A stretch of 64,000 nt of DNA from Mesobacillus sp. S13 (GCF_020422885.1 NZ_CP084622.1:1066001-1130000), one strand, 5' to 3'; counted from the stretch's first letter, positions 15,929 to 25,295 are shown. The notes: generated from the letters alone by a model not told the origin. Numbers and translations: made by a program.

Positions 15929-17500
15929 ATGAGCACGACGATCGGCAAAATTTTCGACCTGACGGTAATGAAGTTCCCGAACAAGGAAGCCCTCTATGAT
16001 GTTCGCAAAAATGTCCGCTTTACTTATAGTGAATGGAACGATGAAGTGAACAGGTTCGCCAATGCGCTTCTTGCTGAAGGAGTGAAGAAGGGCGACCGGG
16101 TTTCTACTTTCACGTTCAATACCGAGGAATTGGGTACAGCATTTTTTGCCTGTGCGAAAATCGGCGCAGTCTTCAATCCTATCAATTTCAGGCTGATGGG
16201 AGAGGAAGTTGCGTTCATTCTCGGAGACGCCGCTCCTAAGGTTGTTCTTTTTGAAAATGCGGTCGAGCCAGTGATTGCATCCATTGAAAACAGGTTCCCA
16301 CATATCTCTTTTTGGTACATCGATGAAGATGCTCCTGAATACGCACAGAGCTACCATGAAAAAGTGGAAGCAGCAGATACCAGGCCTGTTGAAATCGAAG
16401 TTGACGAAAACGACCTTTACGCGATCATGTACACAAGCGGGACGACAGGCAGGCCCAAAGGCGTTATGCACAAGCATCGCAATATGGTTGAGCAAAGCCT
16501 GATCGTCGTTGGATCCACCAGGCTGGATGCAAGTGATAAAGGGCTGGTAACGGCGCCGATGTTCCATTGTGCCGAGCTCCACTGTGCATTCCTGCCGAGA
16601 ATTCATGCGGGCGGCAGCAATGTCATCCTTCACCAATTCGCACCAAAGAAAGTACTGGAACTGATTGATTCGGAAAAAATCACGAAGTTCTTCGCCGCAC
16701 CAACGATGTGGAATATGCTTTTGCAGGAGAAACTATCAGACTATAATATCGAGAGCATGAAACTGGGATTGTACGGAGCTGCCCCGATGGCGCCTTCACT
16801 CGTACATGCCTGCCATGACCAGCTGGGCATCAAGCTAGTCCAGGCATATGGAATGACGGAGATGGGTCCCGCGATTACCTTCCTTTCAGAATATGACCAG
16901 CTGACAAAAGCAGGTGCAGCAGGCCAGGCGTGCCTTAACCATGAAATCAGGATTGTCCGCCCGAACGAGGATGGCCCTTCCGACCCCAACGATATCCTGC
17001 CTCCAGGCGAAAGCGGGGAAATCATCGTCCAGGGCCCATGCATGATGACCGGCTACTTCAATCGTGAAGAGGCTTCTGAAAAAGCAATGTATAAAGGCTG
17101 GTACCATTCAGGCGATATTGGCTACCTCGATGAAGAGGGTTATTTATGGGTGAAAGACAGGGTAGATGACATGATTATCAGCGGCGGTGAAAACATCTAT
17201 CCTCGTGAGGTCGAGGATGTTCTCCATGCCCATGAAGGTGTCCTGGATGTCGCAATTGTCGGCCAGCCTGATGACCGATGGGGTGAAACCGTTACGGCAT
17301 TTGTCGTGAAAAAAGATAGCCAAATTACCGAAGAGGATTTGGATGAATGGTGCAAGAACAGTGACAGCCTGGCGAATTACAAGCGACCTCGCAAGTACGT
17401 ATTTGTAGAAGCACTCCCTAGGAACGCAAGTGGGAAAATCCAGAAGTTCATGCTGCGCAAGCAAATGGAAGAATTGTTCTCAAAAGGGCAGCCGACTTAA
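15929..17500 (+). CDS. Long-chain-type acyl-CoA synthetase, second of three
   Basis: ANL-superfamily ligase of 523 residues. It contains MYTSGTTGRPKGVMHKHRN (P-loop), YGMTEMG, YHSGDIGYLDEEGYLWVKDR, GGENIYPREVED and the C-terminal PRNASGKIQK with the catalytic Lys. The ATG at 15929 is chosen because AGGAGG ends 6 bases upstream. The frame is open farther upstream, but that part is the tandem array and would add 55 spurious residues. The paralogues at 11748 and 18651 differ clearly, so the three probably have different acyl preferences. The CoA-transferase/racemase gene starts 19 bp downstream. Confidence 0.87.
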   Translation: MSTTIGKIFDLTVMKFPNKEALYDVRKNVRFTYSEWNDEVNRFANALLAEGVKKGDRVSTFTFNTEELGTAFFACAKIGAVFNPINFRLMGEEVAFILGDAAPKVVLFENAVEPVIASIENRFPHISFWYIDEDAPEYAQSYHEKVEAADTRPVEIEVDENDLYAIMYTSGTTGRPKGVMHKHRNMVEQSLIVVGSTRLDASDKGLVTAPMFHCAELHCAFLPRIHAGGSNVILHQFAPKKVLELIDSEKITKFFAAPTMWNMLLQEKLSDYNIESMKLGLYGAAPMAPSLVHACHDQLGIKLVQAYGMTEMGPAITFLSEYDQLTKAGAAGQACLNHEIRIVRPNEDGPSDPNDILPPGESGEIIVQGPCMMTGYFNREEASEKAMYKGWYHSGDIGYLDEEGYLWVKDRVDDMIISGGENIYPREVEDVLHAHEGVLDVAIVGQPDDRWGETVTAFVVKKDSQITEEDLDEWCKNSDSLANYKRPRKYVFVEALPRNASGKIQKFMLRKQMEELFSKGQPT

Positions 17501-17519
17501 TGGAAAGGGTTTTTTTATC

Positions 17520-18602
17520 ATGTTAGACGGAATAAAAATAGTTGATTTCACCAATTATATCCCGGGCCCTTTCGCGACTCTCAGGCTTGCCGAGCTTGGG
17601 GCCGAGGTGGTAAAGGTTGAAGCGCCAGAGGGAGACCCGGCAAGGAATACAGGAAACGGCTATGTATTCAACGCACATAATCGCGGCAAAAAGAGCCTTG
17701 TCATCAACTTGAAGCAGCCAGAAGGAAAGATGCTGGCGCTAGATTTGCTGGCCAGGGCGGATGTGGTGGTTGAGAGCTTCAGGCCAGGAGTGATGGATAA
17801 GCTGGGACTCGGATATGACGCTGTGAAAAAAATAAACCCCGGTATTGTCTATTGTTCGGTCACTGGATACGGAAAGAATGGGGAAATGAGCAAACTTGGA
17901 AGTCATGACCTGAATTATATGAGCTTGAGCGGTGCCCTGGCCCAGATGAAAGATCGTACAGGAAGGCCGGTACATCCATCCCATACTTTTTCTGATTATA
18001 TTGGCGGAATGGCGGCCAGTGAGCGTATCCTTGCAGCACTTGTGGCCAGGGGAAAAACGGGAAAGGGCAGCTATCATTGCATTTCCATTGCTGACAGTAT
18101 GGCATCATTGATGACAAACCATGTCCTGATTGAAAAGGAAACAGGCTATCAAAAAGGTGTTTCTGTACTGAACGGTACGGTCATTGGCTATGGGCTTTAC
18201 GAAACAAAGGATGCCCGCTATGTCAGCCTCGGGGCGCTGGAGCCAAAGTTCTGGAACAATTTTTGTCAGGCTGTCGATAGGGAGGAATGGCTGTCCGCGC
18301 ATTATTCCAGACCGGATAACACGAATCCTGTTTATCTTGAGCTTGTTGATTTGTTTAAAAGCAAACCGCTATTAGAATGGGCGGATTTTGGAATGAAGGT
18401 CGATTGCTGCCTAACGCCTGTACTTGAGGCCGGAGAGCTTGCTCAATATCCATATTGGAGGGAAAAGAAATTTGTAATGCCAGAAGGCCATATTAAAATG
18501 CATGCAGATTTGCCGTCGCAACCGCAAGCAGCTCCTCCAAAAAAAGGAGAACAGACAGAAGAGATCTTGCAAGAGTGGCTTAGTCTAAAAAGCAGTAATT
18601 AG
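17520..18602 (+). CDS. CaiB/BaiF family protein, probably alpha-methylacyl-CoA racemase
   Basis: A 360-residue family III CoA-transferase fold protein. The N-terminus (LDGIKIVDFTNYIPGPFAT, then RLAELGAEVVKVE) is typical of the family. GSHDLNYMSLSGAL and SDYIGGMAAS align with the GHDINYLALSG and ADFAGG motifs of AMACR-type racemases, placing the catalytic His and Asp at His129 and Asp159. I therefore prefer racemase (2R/2S-methylacyl-CoA epimerisation) over CoA transfer, though a transferase cannot be excluded. A racemase would fit breakdown of methyl-branched acids by the adjacent dehydrogenase and thiolase. The ATG at 17520 follows GGAAAGGG. Confidence 0.72.
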   Translation: MLDGIKIVDFTNYIPGPFATLRLAELGAEVVKVEAPEGDPARNTGNGYVFNAHNRGKKSLVINLKQPEGKMLALDLLARADVVVESFRPGVMDKLGLGYDAVKKINPGIVYCSVTGYGKNGEMSKLGSHDLNYMSLSGALAQMKDRTGRPVHPSHTFSDYIGGMAASERILAALVARGKTGKGSYHCISIADSMASLMTNHVLIEKETGYQKGVSVLNGTVIGYGLYETKDARYVSLGALEPKFWNNFCQAVDREEWLSAHYSRPDNTNPVYLELVDLFKSKPLLEWADFGMKVDCCLTPVLEAGELAQYPYWREKKFVMPEGHIKMHADLPSQPQAAPPKKGEQTEEILQEWLSLKSSN

Positions 18603-18650
18603 TAGGTTCACAAAATCTATATTTTTAAGAGTGGAAGGGGAAATGTCGGT

Positions 18651-20270
18651 ATGATGAATGTTCCATTGACAGTAGGATCGCTATTGGAAAGAGCAGAAAA
18701 GTTTTTCCCGAAAAAACAGGTGGTATCACGGACGCTATCAGGTATTCACCGATTCACTTACAAGGAGGTTGGCGAACGGACCCGCAGACTGGCCAGCGCG
18801 CTTGAAAAGCTTGGAGTGGAAAAAGGAGACAGAGTTGGCACATTCGCCTGGAATCACCATCGCCATCTTGAGGTCTATTTTGCTGCCCCAGGGATGGGGG
18901 CGGTTCTCCATACCATCAATATCCGCCTGTCACCTGAACATGTCTCGTATATTATCAATCACGCAGAAGATAAGGTATTGCTGGTTGATGAAGACCTGGT
19001 GCCGCTGATTGAGCGGAGCAAGGATCAATTTAAAACGGTAGAGGCCTACATCATCATGACCGACAAAGATGAACTGCCTGAAACGACACTGGAGCCAGTC
19101 TATTCCTATGAGGAGCTTCTTCGCGATGGCAGTCCGGACTTCGAATTCGTGAAAGATATCGATGAAAATGAACCTGCAGGGATGTGCTACACATCGGCTA
19201 CAACTGGCAATCCTAAAGGGGTGGTTTATTCCCATCGAGGCATCGTCCTCCACAGCTTCGCGTTCGGGTTAGCAGACACTGCTGCATTATCTGAAACTGA
19301 TGTCGTCCTGCCGGTCGTGCCGATGTTCCATGCCAATGCCTGGGGTCTCCCATTCGCAGCAACATGGTTCGGCTCGACACAGGTGCTCCCAGGACCATTA
19401 TTCACTCCTAAACTGCTTGCAGATCTGATTGAACAGGAAAAAGTCACCTTCACCGCGGGAGTGCCGACGATTTGGCTAGGCTTGCTGAATGAGCTTGAAA
19501 AAGGAAGCTATGATACCTCTTCGCTAAGATCGATTGTCTGCGGGGGATCAGCTGCGCCGCGTGGCATGATCAAGGCGTTCGAAACGAAATATAAAATTCC
19601 ATTCCTGCACGCATACGGGATGACTGAAACCACTCCGCTGGCAACGGTTTCCCGCCTGAAGAGCTACCAGGTCGGATTGGACGAAGACGAAATTTTAGAT
19701 ATCCGCTCCAAACAGGGTCTCCTTGTGCCAGGCCTGGAAATGAAAGTAATTGGCGGCGACGGTGAAGTGAAGTGGGATGGCGAGGAGATGGGAGAACTCC
19801 TGCTTCGCGGCCCATGGATTGCGGACGAATACTATAAGGATGAGAGGTCTGACGACGCTTTCCGCGATGGCTGGCTATACACTGGAGATGTGGCAACAGT
19901 TGATGAAGAAGGGGTCATCAAGCTTGTTGACCGGACAAAGGATTTAATCAAGAGCGGCGGGGAATGGATCTCGTCCGTCGATCTTGAAAACGCACTGATG
20001 GCCCACGAAGCAGTTTTTGAAGCAAGTGTCGTCGCCGTCCCGCATGAGCAGTGGCAGGAACGCCCGATTGCCTGTGTCGTCCTGAAAGAACAATATAAGG
20101 GGCAGGTCGACAAGCAGGAACTGCTGGACTTCATCACACCGCAGTTCGCAAAATGGTGGCTCCCAGACGATGTTGTATTTATGGATGAAATCCCGAAAAC
20201 ATCCGTCGGAAAATTTCTGAAGCGCGCATTAAGGGATCAGTTGAAAGACCATCTTGTACAGAATTCGTAA
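18651..20270 (+). CDS. Acyl-CoA synthetase, third of three (SATTGNPKG type)
   Basis: A 539-residue AMP-forming ligase. The P-loop reads YTSATTGNPKGVVYSHRG, as in many medium/long-chain fatty-acid ligases of the AlkK/ttLC-FACS group, rather than SGTTG. HAYGMTET, WLYTGDVATVDEEGVIKLVDR, SGGEWISSVDLE and PKTSVGKFLKR (catalytic Lys) follow. The GEWIS motif also matches that subgroup. It ends the operon; a tandem array and a terminator follow. The start is the first of two adjacent ATGs after GGAAGGGGA, and either is possible. Confidence 0.87.
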   Translation: MMNVPLTVGSLLERAEKFFPKKQVVSRTLSGIHRFTYKEVGERTRRLASALEKLGVEKGDRVGTFAWNHHRHLEVYFAAPGMGAVLHTINIRLSPEHVSYIINHAEDKVLLVDEDLVPLIERSKDQFKTVEAYIIMTDKDELPETTLEPVYSYEELLRDGSPDFEFVKDIDENEPAGMCYTSATTGNPKGVVYSHRGIVLHSFAFGLADTAALSETDVVLPVVPMFHANAWGLPFAATWFGSTQVLPGPLFTPKLLADLIEQEKVTFTAGVPTIWLGLLNELEKGSYDTSSLRSIVCGGSAAPRGMIKAFETKYKIPFLHAYGMTETTPLATVSRLKSYQVGLDEDEILDIRSKQGLLVPGLEMKVIGGDGEVKWDGEEMGELLLRGPWIADEYYKDERSDDAFRDGWLYTGDVATVDEEGVIKLVDRTKDLIKSGGEWISSVDLENALMAHEAVFEASVVAVPHEQWQERPIACVVLKEQYKGQVDKQELLDFITPQFAKWWLPDDVVFMDEIPKTSVGKFLKRALRDQLKDHLVQNS

Positions 20271-20300
20271 GGAATAAATAAGGGAAAGTGCTGCTGGTGG

Positions 20301-20440
20301 ACGTGATTCGTTTTAAAGATACCCTTATGAGAAGCAAAACACCTGCATAAGGGCACGATTAGGCCATAAAGAGGACCTTATGAGGAAGCGAAACTCCTGC
20401 ATAAGGGTACGATTAGCACCTAAATGATGAGAAGCCAAAG
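20301..20440. repeat. Intergenic tandem array D: 53-54 bp units with hairpin
   Basis: ACG(T)GATT starts occur at 20301, 20355 and 20409 (54 bp apart; the third unit is truncated). Each full unit contains CCCTTATG ... CATAAGGG (20322-20329 with 20346-20353; second copy 7 bp), an inverted repeat with a loop of about 16 bases. The array lies between the third ligase and the operon terminator. Nothing else is seen in the 331-bp gap up to sdpR. Confidence 0.8.
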
Positions 20441-20477
20441 CGAATATAGTAAGTAACCTTTTTCACCCATAAATCAG

Positions 20478-20504
20478 CCGGCTGCAAAAGTGCAGCCGGT
20501 TTTT
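20478..20504 (+). terminator. Intrinsic terminator of the acyl-CoA operon
   Basis: Perfect 9 bp stem CCGGCTGCA / TGCAGCCGG, loop AAAG, five T. Confidence 0.92.
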
Positions 20505-20601
20505 AATTGTAAAAATATTGCAAAATGCAGGAATATGATTTAGTATTTAGTTAAATACTTAAATGTCTTATGAACACCAAAAATTAAGGGAGGTCTTTAG
20601 C

Positions 20602-20883
20602 TTGAATGATGCCTTCAAAGCTCTTTCAGACCCCACCAGAAGAAAGATCCTTGACCTATTGAAGGAACGGGATATGACAGCTGGTGAAATCGCTGACCAT
20701 TTCAATATGACAAAACCCAGTATTTCACAGCATTTAAAACTGCTGAAGACTGCAGGTTTGATCCAGGATGAGAAAAAGGGGCAATTCATTATCTATTCTC
20801 TTCATACAACAGTCTTTCAAGAGCTCATCAGCTGGGCATTCAGCTTTACCGAAACTAATAAAGACAGGGAAGGGGAAAAGTGA
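20602..20883 (+). CDS. sdpR: ArsR-family repressor, SdpR-like
   Basis: Winged-helix repressor of 93 residues. The sequence MNDAFKALSDPTRRKILDLL, then MTAGEIADHFNMTKPSISQHL, closely follows SdpR of B. subtilis; no metal-binding Cys pair is present. SdpR represses its own operon with the immunity protein SdpI and is sequestered at the membrane when SdpI binds the toxin. The TTG start at 20602 is chosen because AAGGGAGGT lies 7 bases upstream; an in-frame ATG at 20563 lacks a site. The next gene starts one base after the stop. No sdpC toxin gene is nearby. Confidence 0.8.
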   Translation: MNDAFKALSDPTRRKILDLLKERDMTAGEIADHFNMTKPSISQHLKLLKTAGLIQDEKKGQFIIYSLHTTVFQELISWAFSFTETNKDREGEK

Positions 20884-20884
20884 G

Positions 20885-21517
20885 ATGAAAAAGCATTTAT
20901 TGCCTTTGACCATGATTGGATTGCTGGTCGTAGCTTGGATCATTGTTTGGCCAAAGCTGCCTGAACAAATTCCGATTCACTGGAATGTAAATGGAGAGGC
21001 CAATGGTTTTGCTTCCAAACTAAATGCGATGTTCTCGACACTTGGAATCATGGTAATCCTTTATATATCGATGGCTTTCTTGCCAAAAGTAGATCCGAGG
21101 AAAACAAACTATAAGTATTTTACGAAAAGCTACCATATTATCTTAAATGCCATACTTGGTGTCCTGTTTGTAATCAATATCCTGATGCTGGCGAATGCTA
21201 TGGGGTATGATGTCCCCATAGGCAGCATTGGTCCATTGGTTGTCGGGATTATCTTTATGATCCTCGGGAACTACATGCCCCAGGTCCGATCAAACTTTTT
21301 CATAGGAATCCGAACACCATGGACGCTTAGCAGTGATGAAGTTTGGAAGAAGACGCACCGGGCTGCATCGAAAATCTTTTTCTTTGGCGGGCTTGCCATG
21401 ATATTGGCCACCTTTGCGCCTGTTCATTTGAAGCAAGCGATATTATTCAGTGTAGTCGCTCTGACAGTCGTTGCTCCATATATTTATTCTTACGTTCTCT
21501 TTAAAAGAAAGCCATAA
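20885..21517 (+). CDS. sdpI: SdpI-family membrane protein (DUF1648 + SdpI)
   Basis: Integral membrane protein of 210 residues with six hydrophobic segments. The N-terminal DUF1648 part shows IPIHWNVNGEANGFASK, and the SdpI half shows GNYMPQVRSNFFIGIRTPWT, both diagnostic. In B. subtilis SdpI gives immunity to the SdpC toxin and transmits the toxin signal to SdpR. The coupling with the upstream repressor (spacing 1 bp, GGAAGGGG site) supports the same regulatory design. Without sdpAB-sdpC it may protect against toxins of neighbours or have a housekeeping role. Confidence 0.82.
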   Translation: MKKHLLPLTMIGLLVVAWIIVWPKLPEQIPIHWNVNGEANGFASKLNAMFSTLGIMVILYISMAFLPKVDPRKTNYKYFTKSYHIILNAILGVLFVINILMLANAMGYDVPIGSIGPLVVGIIFMILGNYMPQVRSNFFIGIRTPWTLSSDEVWKKTHRAASKIFFFGGLAMILATFAPVHLKQAILFSVVALTVVAPYIYSYVLFKRKP

Positions 21518-21550
21518 GTATCCGAGCCAACCTGATGGGGAGGAACAACA

Positions 21551-21578
21551 GACGGTCCTGAAAATGGATCGTTTTTTT
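21551..21578 (+). terminator. Intrinsic terminator after sdpI
   Basis: ACGGTCC / GGATCGT stem with one G-T pair, loop TGAAAAT, seven T. Confidence 0.8.
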
Positions 21579-21604
21579 ATGTTGAAATTTATCTTTCACT
21601 TCTG

Positions 21605-21655
21605 GAGCTGGCTAGCTCTAGCATTTGTCGCCTGATCAAGGTGCTCACGCTTTTA
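21605..21655. repeat. Decayed, internally deleted copy of the dispersed repeat at 37553
   Basis: TAGCATTTGTCG and ATCAAGGTGCTCACGCTTTT match, with substitutions, the end of the element at 37553-37670 (CAGCGCTTGTCG, ACCAAGGCACTTGCGCTTTT). The central part is missing. Confidence 0.6.
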
Positions 21656-21753
21656 TAAACTTTCAATTCAAAAAATTCACCAAAAGGGGTATGATAGTAG
21701 ATATAAATTCGGAAGACGAAATAACGTAATGGTCAACAGGGGGTCTCATCTTC

Positions 21754-23478
21754 ATGAGTATATTTTCATTTGTTAAACCATATCGCATCCCGATTGCGAT
21801 TGCGCTTAGCTTAATGCTTGTCGAATTGGCTGTTGAACTTGTCCAGCCGCTTTTGATTGCCAAAATCATTGATGAAGGGATCGTGGCGAGGGATCTCGAT
21901 ACAGTCATCAAATGGGGCGGAGTCATGCTCGGAATCTCTTTCCTTGCCTTTGCATCAGGGATAACGAATTCGTTCATAGCTGCCCATGCAGGCCAGAGCT
22001 TCGGGTTTGATCTTCGCGAAAAACTTTTTGCCAAGGTTCAGGCTTTTTCCTTCACGAACTTCAGTCATTTCCCATCATCTTCTTTGATCACAAGGATTAC
22101 AAATGATGTGACCCAGCTGCAGAATACTTTTTTTATGAGTCTAAGGATTGCGATGCGAGCTCCTTTGCTGGTCATTGGGGGAATCATCATGGCGATGTTG
22201 GTACATGCAAAATTGGCACTGCCGTTTGTGGTCATCATCCCGCCTCTTTTGATCTTCCTTATTTGGATCATGACAAAGGCTGCAGGTTTATTTAAAAGCG
22301 TCCAGAAGCGTCTTGATAGAGTGAATGGGGTTATGAGAGAAAACCTTGTGGGCATGAGACTGATCAAGGCTTTTGCCAGAGGGAAATATGAAGGAACCAG
22401 GTTTGAGAAAGCGAACAATAAATTACAGGAACGAACAGTATTTGCTTTAAGGGTTACCGAGGTGACGATTCCCGTTCTGCTGCTTTTCATGAACTTGAGT
22501 GTCATTGCTGTTCTTTGGTTTGGTAAGATCGATGTCCAGTCTGGCAGAGTGTCAGTTGGTGAAGTAGTAGCGATTGTGAACTATGCTGCCAGGATCACCG
22601 CTGCCTTTTCAATGTTTTCGTGGATCATCATGGTATTCTCTCGTGCCAGGGCATCTTCTGAGCGTGTAACCGATGTCCTGAATGAGGAGATTGATCTTGA
22701 AGATACCATCAAAAGCTACGATGCTTATGAAATCTCTAAAGGTGTAATTGAGTTTGATCATGTGTCATTCCAGTTCCCGGACACCAACATTCCCATTCTT
22801 CAGGATCTATCCTTCAAGATTGAACAGGGGGAAACAGTAGCGGTACTGGGAGCGACCGGTGCAGGGAAAACGGCGATGTTCCAGCTAATCCCGCGATTGT
22901 ATGATGTCACGAGCGGGGATATACGAATCGACGGCCGGAACATAAAGGAGTTGAAACTGAAAAGTCTCAGAGAGGGCATCGGCTATGTACCACAGGAGGC
23001 CATGCTGTTTACCGGTTCAATCAAAGAGAACCTGGCCTGGGGCAAACAGGATGCCACAGAGGAGGAATTGGTGAAGGCAGCAGCAGATGCCCAAATCCAT
23101 GAAACCGTCCTGAAACTGCCGAATCAATATGATACGCTCCTGGGGCAAAAAGGTGTCAACCTTTCGGGTGGCCAGAAGCAGCGGTTATCCATCGCCCGTG
23201 CTTTGATCAAAAACCCTAAAATCCTGCTGCTTGATGACAGCACCAGTGCGCTGGATTTGAAAACGGAAGCAAAGCTGCTCGATGCAATCAGTCTATATAA
23301 GTGTACGACCGTCATCATTACCCAAAAAATCAGCACTGCAAAGGAAGCAGATAAAATCCTGCTGCTCGAGAATGGATCCATTATAGGTTACGGAAATCAT
23401 GAATCCTTGCTCGAGCAATCCTCTCTTTATCAGGCAATTTACAATTCCCAGTTCGGGGAGGTGAAGGCAGGATGTTAA
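21754..23478 (+). CDS. ABC exporter half-transporter, degenerate-site subunit (YfiB-like)
   Basis: Fused membrane and ATPase half-transporter of 574 residues: six transmembrane segments (to about 310) and a nucleotide-binding domain. Walker A is GATGAGKT and the signature LSGGQKQR. Walker B reads ILLLDDSTS, with Asp in place of the catalytic Glu, and the switch His is replaced by Gln (IITQKIS). It can bind but probably hydrolyse ATP poorly. The partner gene overlaps by 7 bp and carries the complementary defects, so the two form an asymmetric heterodimer like YfiB/YfiC of B. subtilis or TM287/288. The substrate is unknown (drug or lipid-like). Confidence 0.88.
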   Translation: MSIFSFVKPYRIPIAIALSLMLVELAVELVQPLLIAKIIDEGIVARDLDTVIKWGGVMLGISFLAFASGITNSFIAAHAGQSFGFDLREKLFAKVQAFSFTNFSHFPSSSLITRITNDVTQLQNTFFMSLRIAMRAPLLVIGGIIMAMLVHAKLALPFVVIIPPLLIFLIWIMTKAAGLFKSVQKRLDRVNGVMRENLVGMRLIKAFARGKYEGTRFEKANNKLQERTVFALRVTEVTIPVLLLFMNLSVIAVLWFGKIDVQSGRVSVGEVVAIVNYAARITAAFSMFSWIIMVFSRARASSERVTDVLNEEIDLEDTIKSYDAYEISKGVIEFDHVSFQFPDTNIPILQDLSFKIEQGETVAVLGATGAGKTAMFQLIPRLYDVTSGDIRIDGRNIKELKLKSLREGIGYVPQEAMLFTGSIKENLAWGKQDATEEELVKAAADAQIHETVLKLPNQYDTLLGQKGVNLSGGQKQRLSIARALIKNPKILLLDDSTSALDLKTEAKLLDAISLYKCTTVIITQKISTAKEADKILLLENGSIIGYGNHESLLEQSSLYQAIYNSQFGEVKAGC

Positions 23479-25271
23479 AAAAACAAAAAGAAAACAGATC
23501 GGACGAAAAAAGAAGTGTTGTTAGAGGAATTGGACCGACAATCAGAAGAATCTGGTCGTACCTTGCAGACCAGCGAAGTCTGATGATCCTTGTCCTACTA
23601 ATGGTGGTGGCCAGTTCAGCACTTGGATTGCTGGGCCCATTCCTGATTGGATGGGGCATTGATGAGTATTTTGCGACAAATTCGACCGATGGTTTCATCT
23701 GGCTGTTAATCGGTCTTGCATCCGTTTACGTAATGCATTCCTTATCATTGTGGTTCCAAAGCTACTGGATGATCGGAATTGCGCAAAAGACGGTCTATAC
23801 AATGAGGAGACAGCTTTTCAACCATTTTCATAAACTCTCAATTGATTTCTTCAACAAGCGCCAACATGGCGAGTTGATGAGCAGGGTAACCAATGATATC
23901 GAAAATGTCAGCGCGACTTTGAATTCCTCCGTCATCCAGATTTTTTCGAGCGTGTTAACCCTTGTTGGAACGCTAGCGGTCATGATCTGGCTGAGTCCAT
24001 TGCTTACGCTTGTCACGATGATCATCGTACCGCTGATGTTCATGGGAATGAAGTGGATTACCAGCCGGACAGGGAAGTTGTATAAAGAACAGCAGCGCCG
24101 GCTTGGAGAAATGAATGGTTATATTGAAGAAACAATCTCAGGCCAAAAAATCATTAAATCCTTCTCCCAAGAACCTAAGGTAATAGAAGAGTTCCGGATA
24201 AAGAATCAGCAGTTAAAGGAATCAGGTTACTGGGCTCAGACCTTTACCGGCTTCATCCCAAAATTGATGAATATGCTCAATAATCTCAGCTTCACAATAG
24301 TGGCAGCTGTGGGCGGATTCTTCGCGCTGAAAGGATATGTGACGATAGGAACAATCGTCATCTTTACCGAGTACTCCCGTCAGTTCACAAGGCCGCTGAA
24401 TGATTTGTCGAATCAGTTCAATACCTTGCTGTCAGCTGTAGCAGGAGCCGATCGTGTATTTGATATCATAGATACGGAGGAAGAGGCTGTCGATGAAAAA
24501 GGAGCCGAATCAATTCCGAATATTACTGGGAAGGTTGAGTTCAAAGATGTATCTTTCTCATATGAAAAGGGCGGAGACACTGTATCTGAATTGAATTTCA
24601 TCGCAAAACCTGGGCAAACTATCGCGCTTGTTGGTCCTACCGGAGCCGGAAAGTCGACCATCATAAACTTGATCTCCCGATTTTATGAACCAAATCAAGG
24701 GATGATTTTAATAGATGGGAACGACAGTAAAAAAATCACCCGTGAAAGCCTGCGTAAACAAATGGGGTTCGTCCTTCAGGATTCATTCCTGTTCCAGGGA
24801 ACCATAAGGGAGAATATCCGCTATGGAAGATTGGATGCAACAGATGAGGAAGTGGAGAAGGCGGCCAAAGCAGCGAATGCCCATTCCTTCATACAGAGAT
24901 TGCCTGAAGGATATGACACTGTGTTGAGCCAGGATGATGCCGGTATCAGCCAGGGGCAGAAACAGTTGTTATCCATCGCTAGAGCCATCCTTGCTGATCC
25001 ATCCATCTTGATACTGGATGAAGCGACAAGCAGTATTGATACCATTACTGAACTCAAAATACAGGAGGCCCTTCAGCATTTATTGAAGGGAAGAACAAGC
25101 TTTATCATTGCCCATCGCTTGAATACAATTAAAAATGCAGACCAAATCATTGTCATAGAAAGCGGGCAAATCATTGAAAAAGGTAATCATGATGAACTGT
25201 TGGCGCAAGAAGGCTTTTACCATGACCTTTATACAAGTCAACTGGAAAAGAGGACGTTGATGAATTATTAG
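23472..25271 (+). CDS. ABC exporter half-transporter, catalytic subunit (YfiC-like)
   Basis: Partner half-transporter of 599 residues with six membrane segments (about 35-330) and an ATPase domain. Walker A GPTGAGKS, Walker [13 protein letters not shown] with the catalytic Glu, and an intact switch His (FIIAHRL) are present. The signature is altered to GISQGQKQ instead of LSGGQ. In the heterodimer this odd signature faces the degenerate Walker B of the upstream protein, giving one inactive and one active ATP site. Translation is coupled to the upstream gene (7 bp overlap, AGGTGAAGG site). Confidence 0.88.
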   Translation: MLKKQKENRSDEKRSVVRGIGPTIRRIWSYLADQRSLMILVLLMVVASSALGLLGPFLIGWGIDEYFATNSTDGFIWLLIGLASVYVMHSLSLWFQSYWMIGIAQKTVYTMRRQLFNHFHKLSIDFFNKRQHGELMSRVTNDIENVSATLNSSVIQIFSSVLTLVGTLAVMIWLSPLLTLVTMIIVPLMFMGMKWITSRTGKLYKEQQRRLGEMNGYIEETISGQKIIKSFSQEPKVIEEFRIKNQQLKESGYWAQTFTGFIPKLMNMLNNLSFTIVAAVGGFFALKGYVTIGTIVIFTEYSRQFTRPLNDLSNQFNTLLSAVAGADRVFDIIDTEEEAVDEKGAESIPNITGKVEFKDVSFSYEKGGDTVSELNFIAKPGQTIALVGPTGAGKSTIINLISRFYEPNQGMILIDGNDSKKITRESLRKQMGFVLQDSFLFQGTIRENIRYGRLDATDEEVEKAAKAANAHSFIQRLPEGYDTVLSQDDAGISQGQKQLLSIARAILADPSILILDEATSSIDTITELKIQEALQHLLKGRTSFIIAHRLNTIKNADQIIVIESGQIIEKGNHDELLAQEGFYHDLYTSQLEKRTLMNY

Positions 25272-25295
25272 GGAGCCATTGAGCTTCCTTTTTTT
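25271..25295 (+). terminator. Intrinsic terminator after the ABC exporter
   Basis: GGGAGC / GCTTCC stem (one G-T pair) and seven T directly after the stop codon. Confidence 0.75.
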
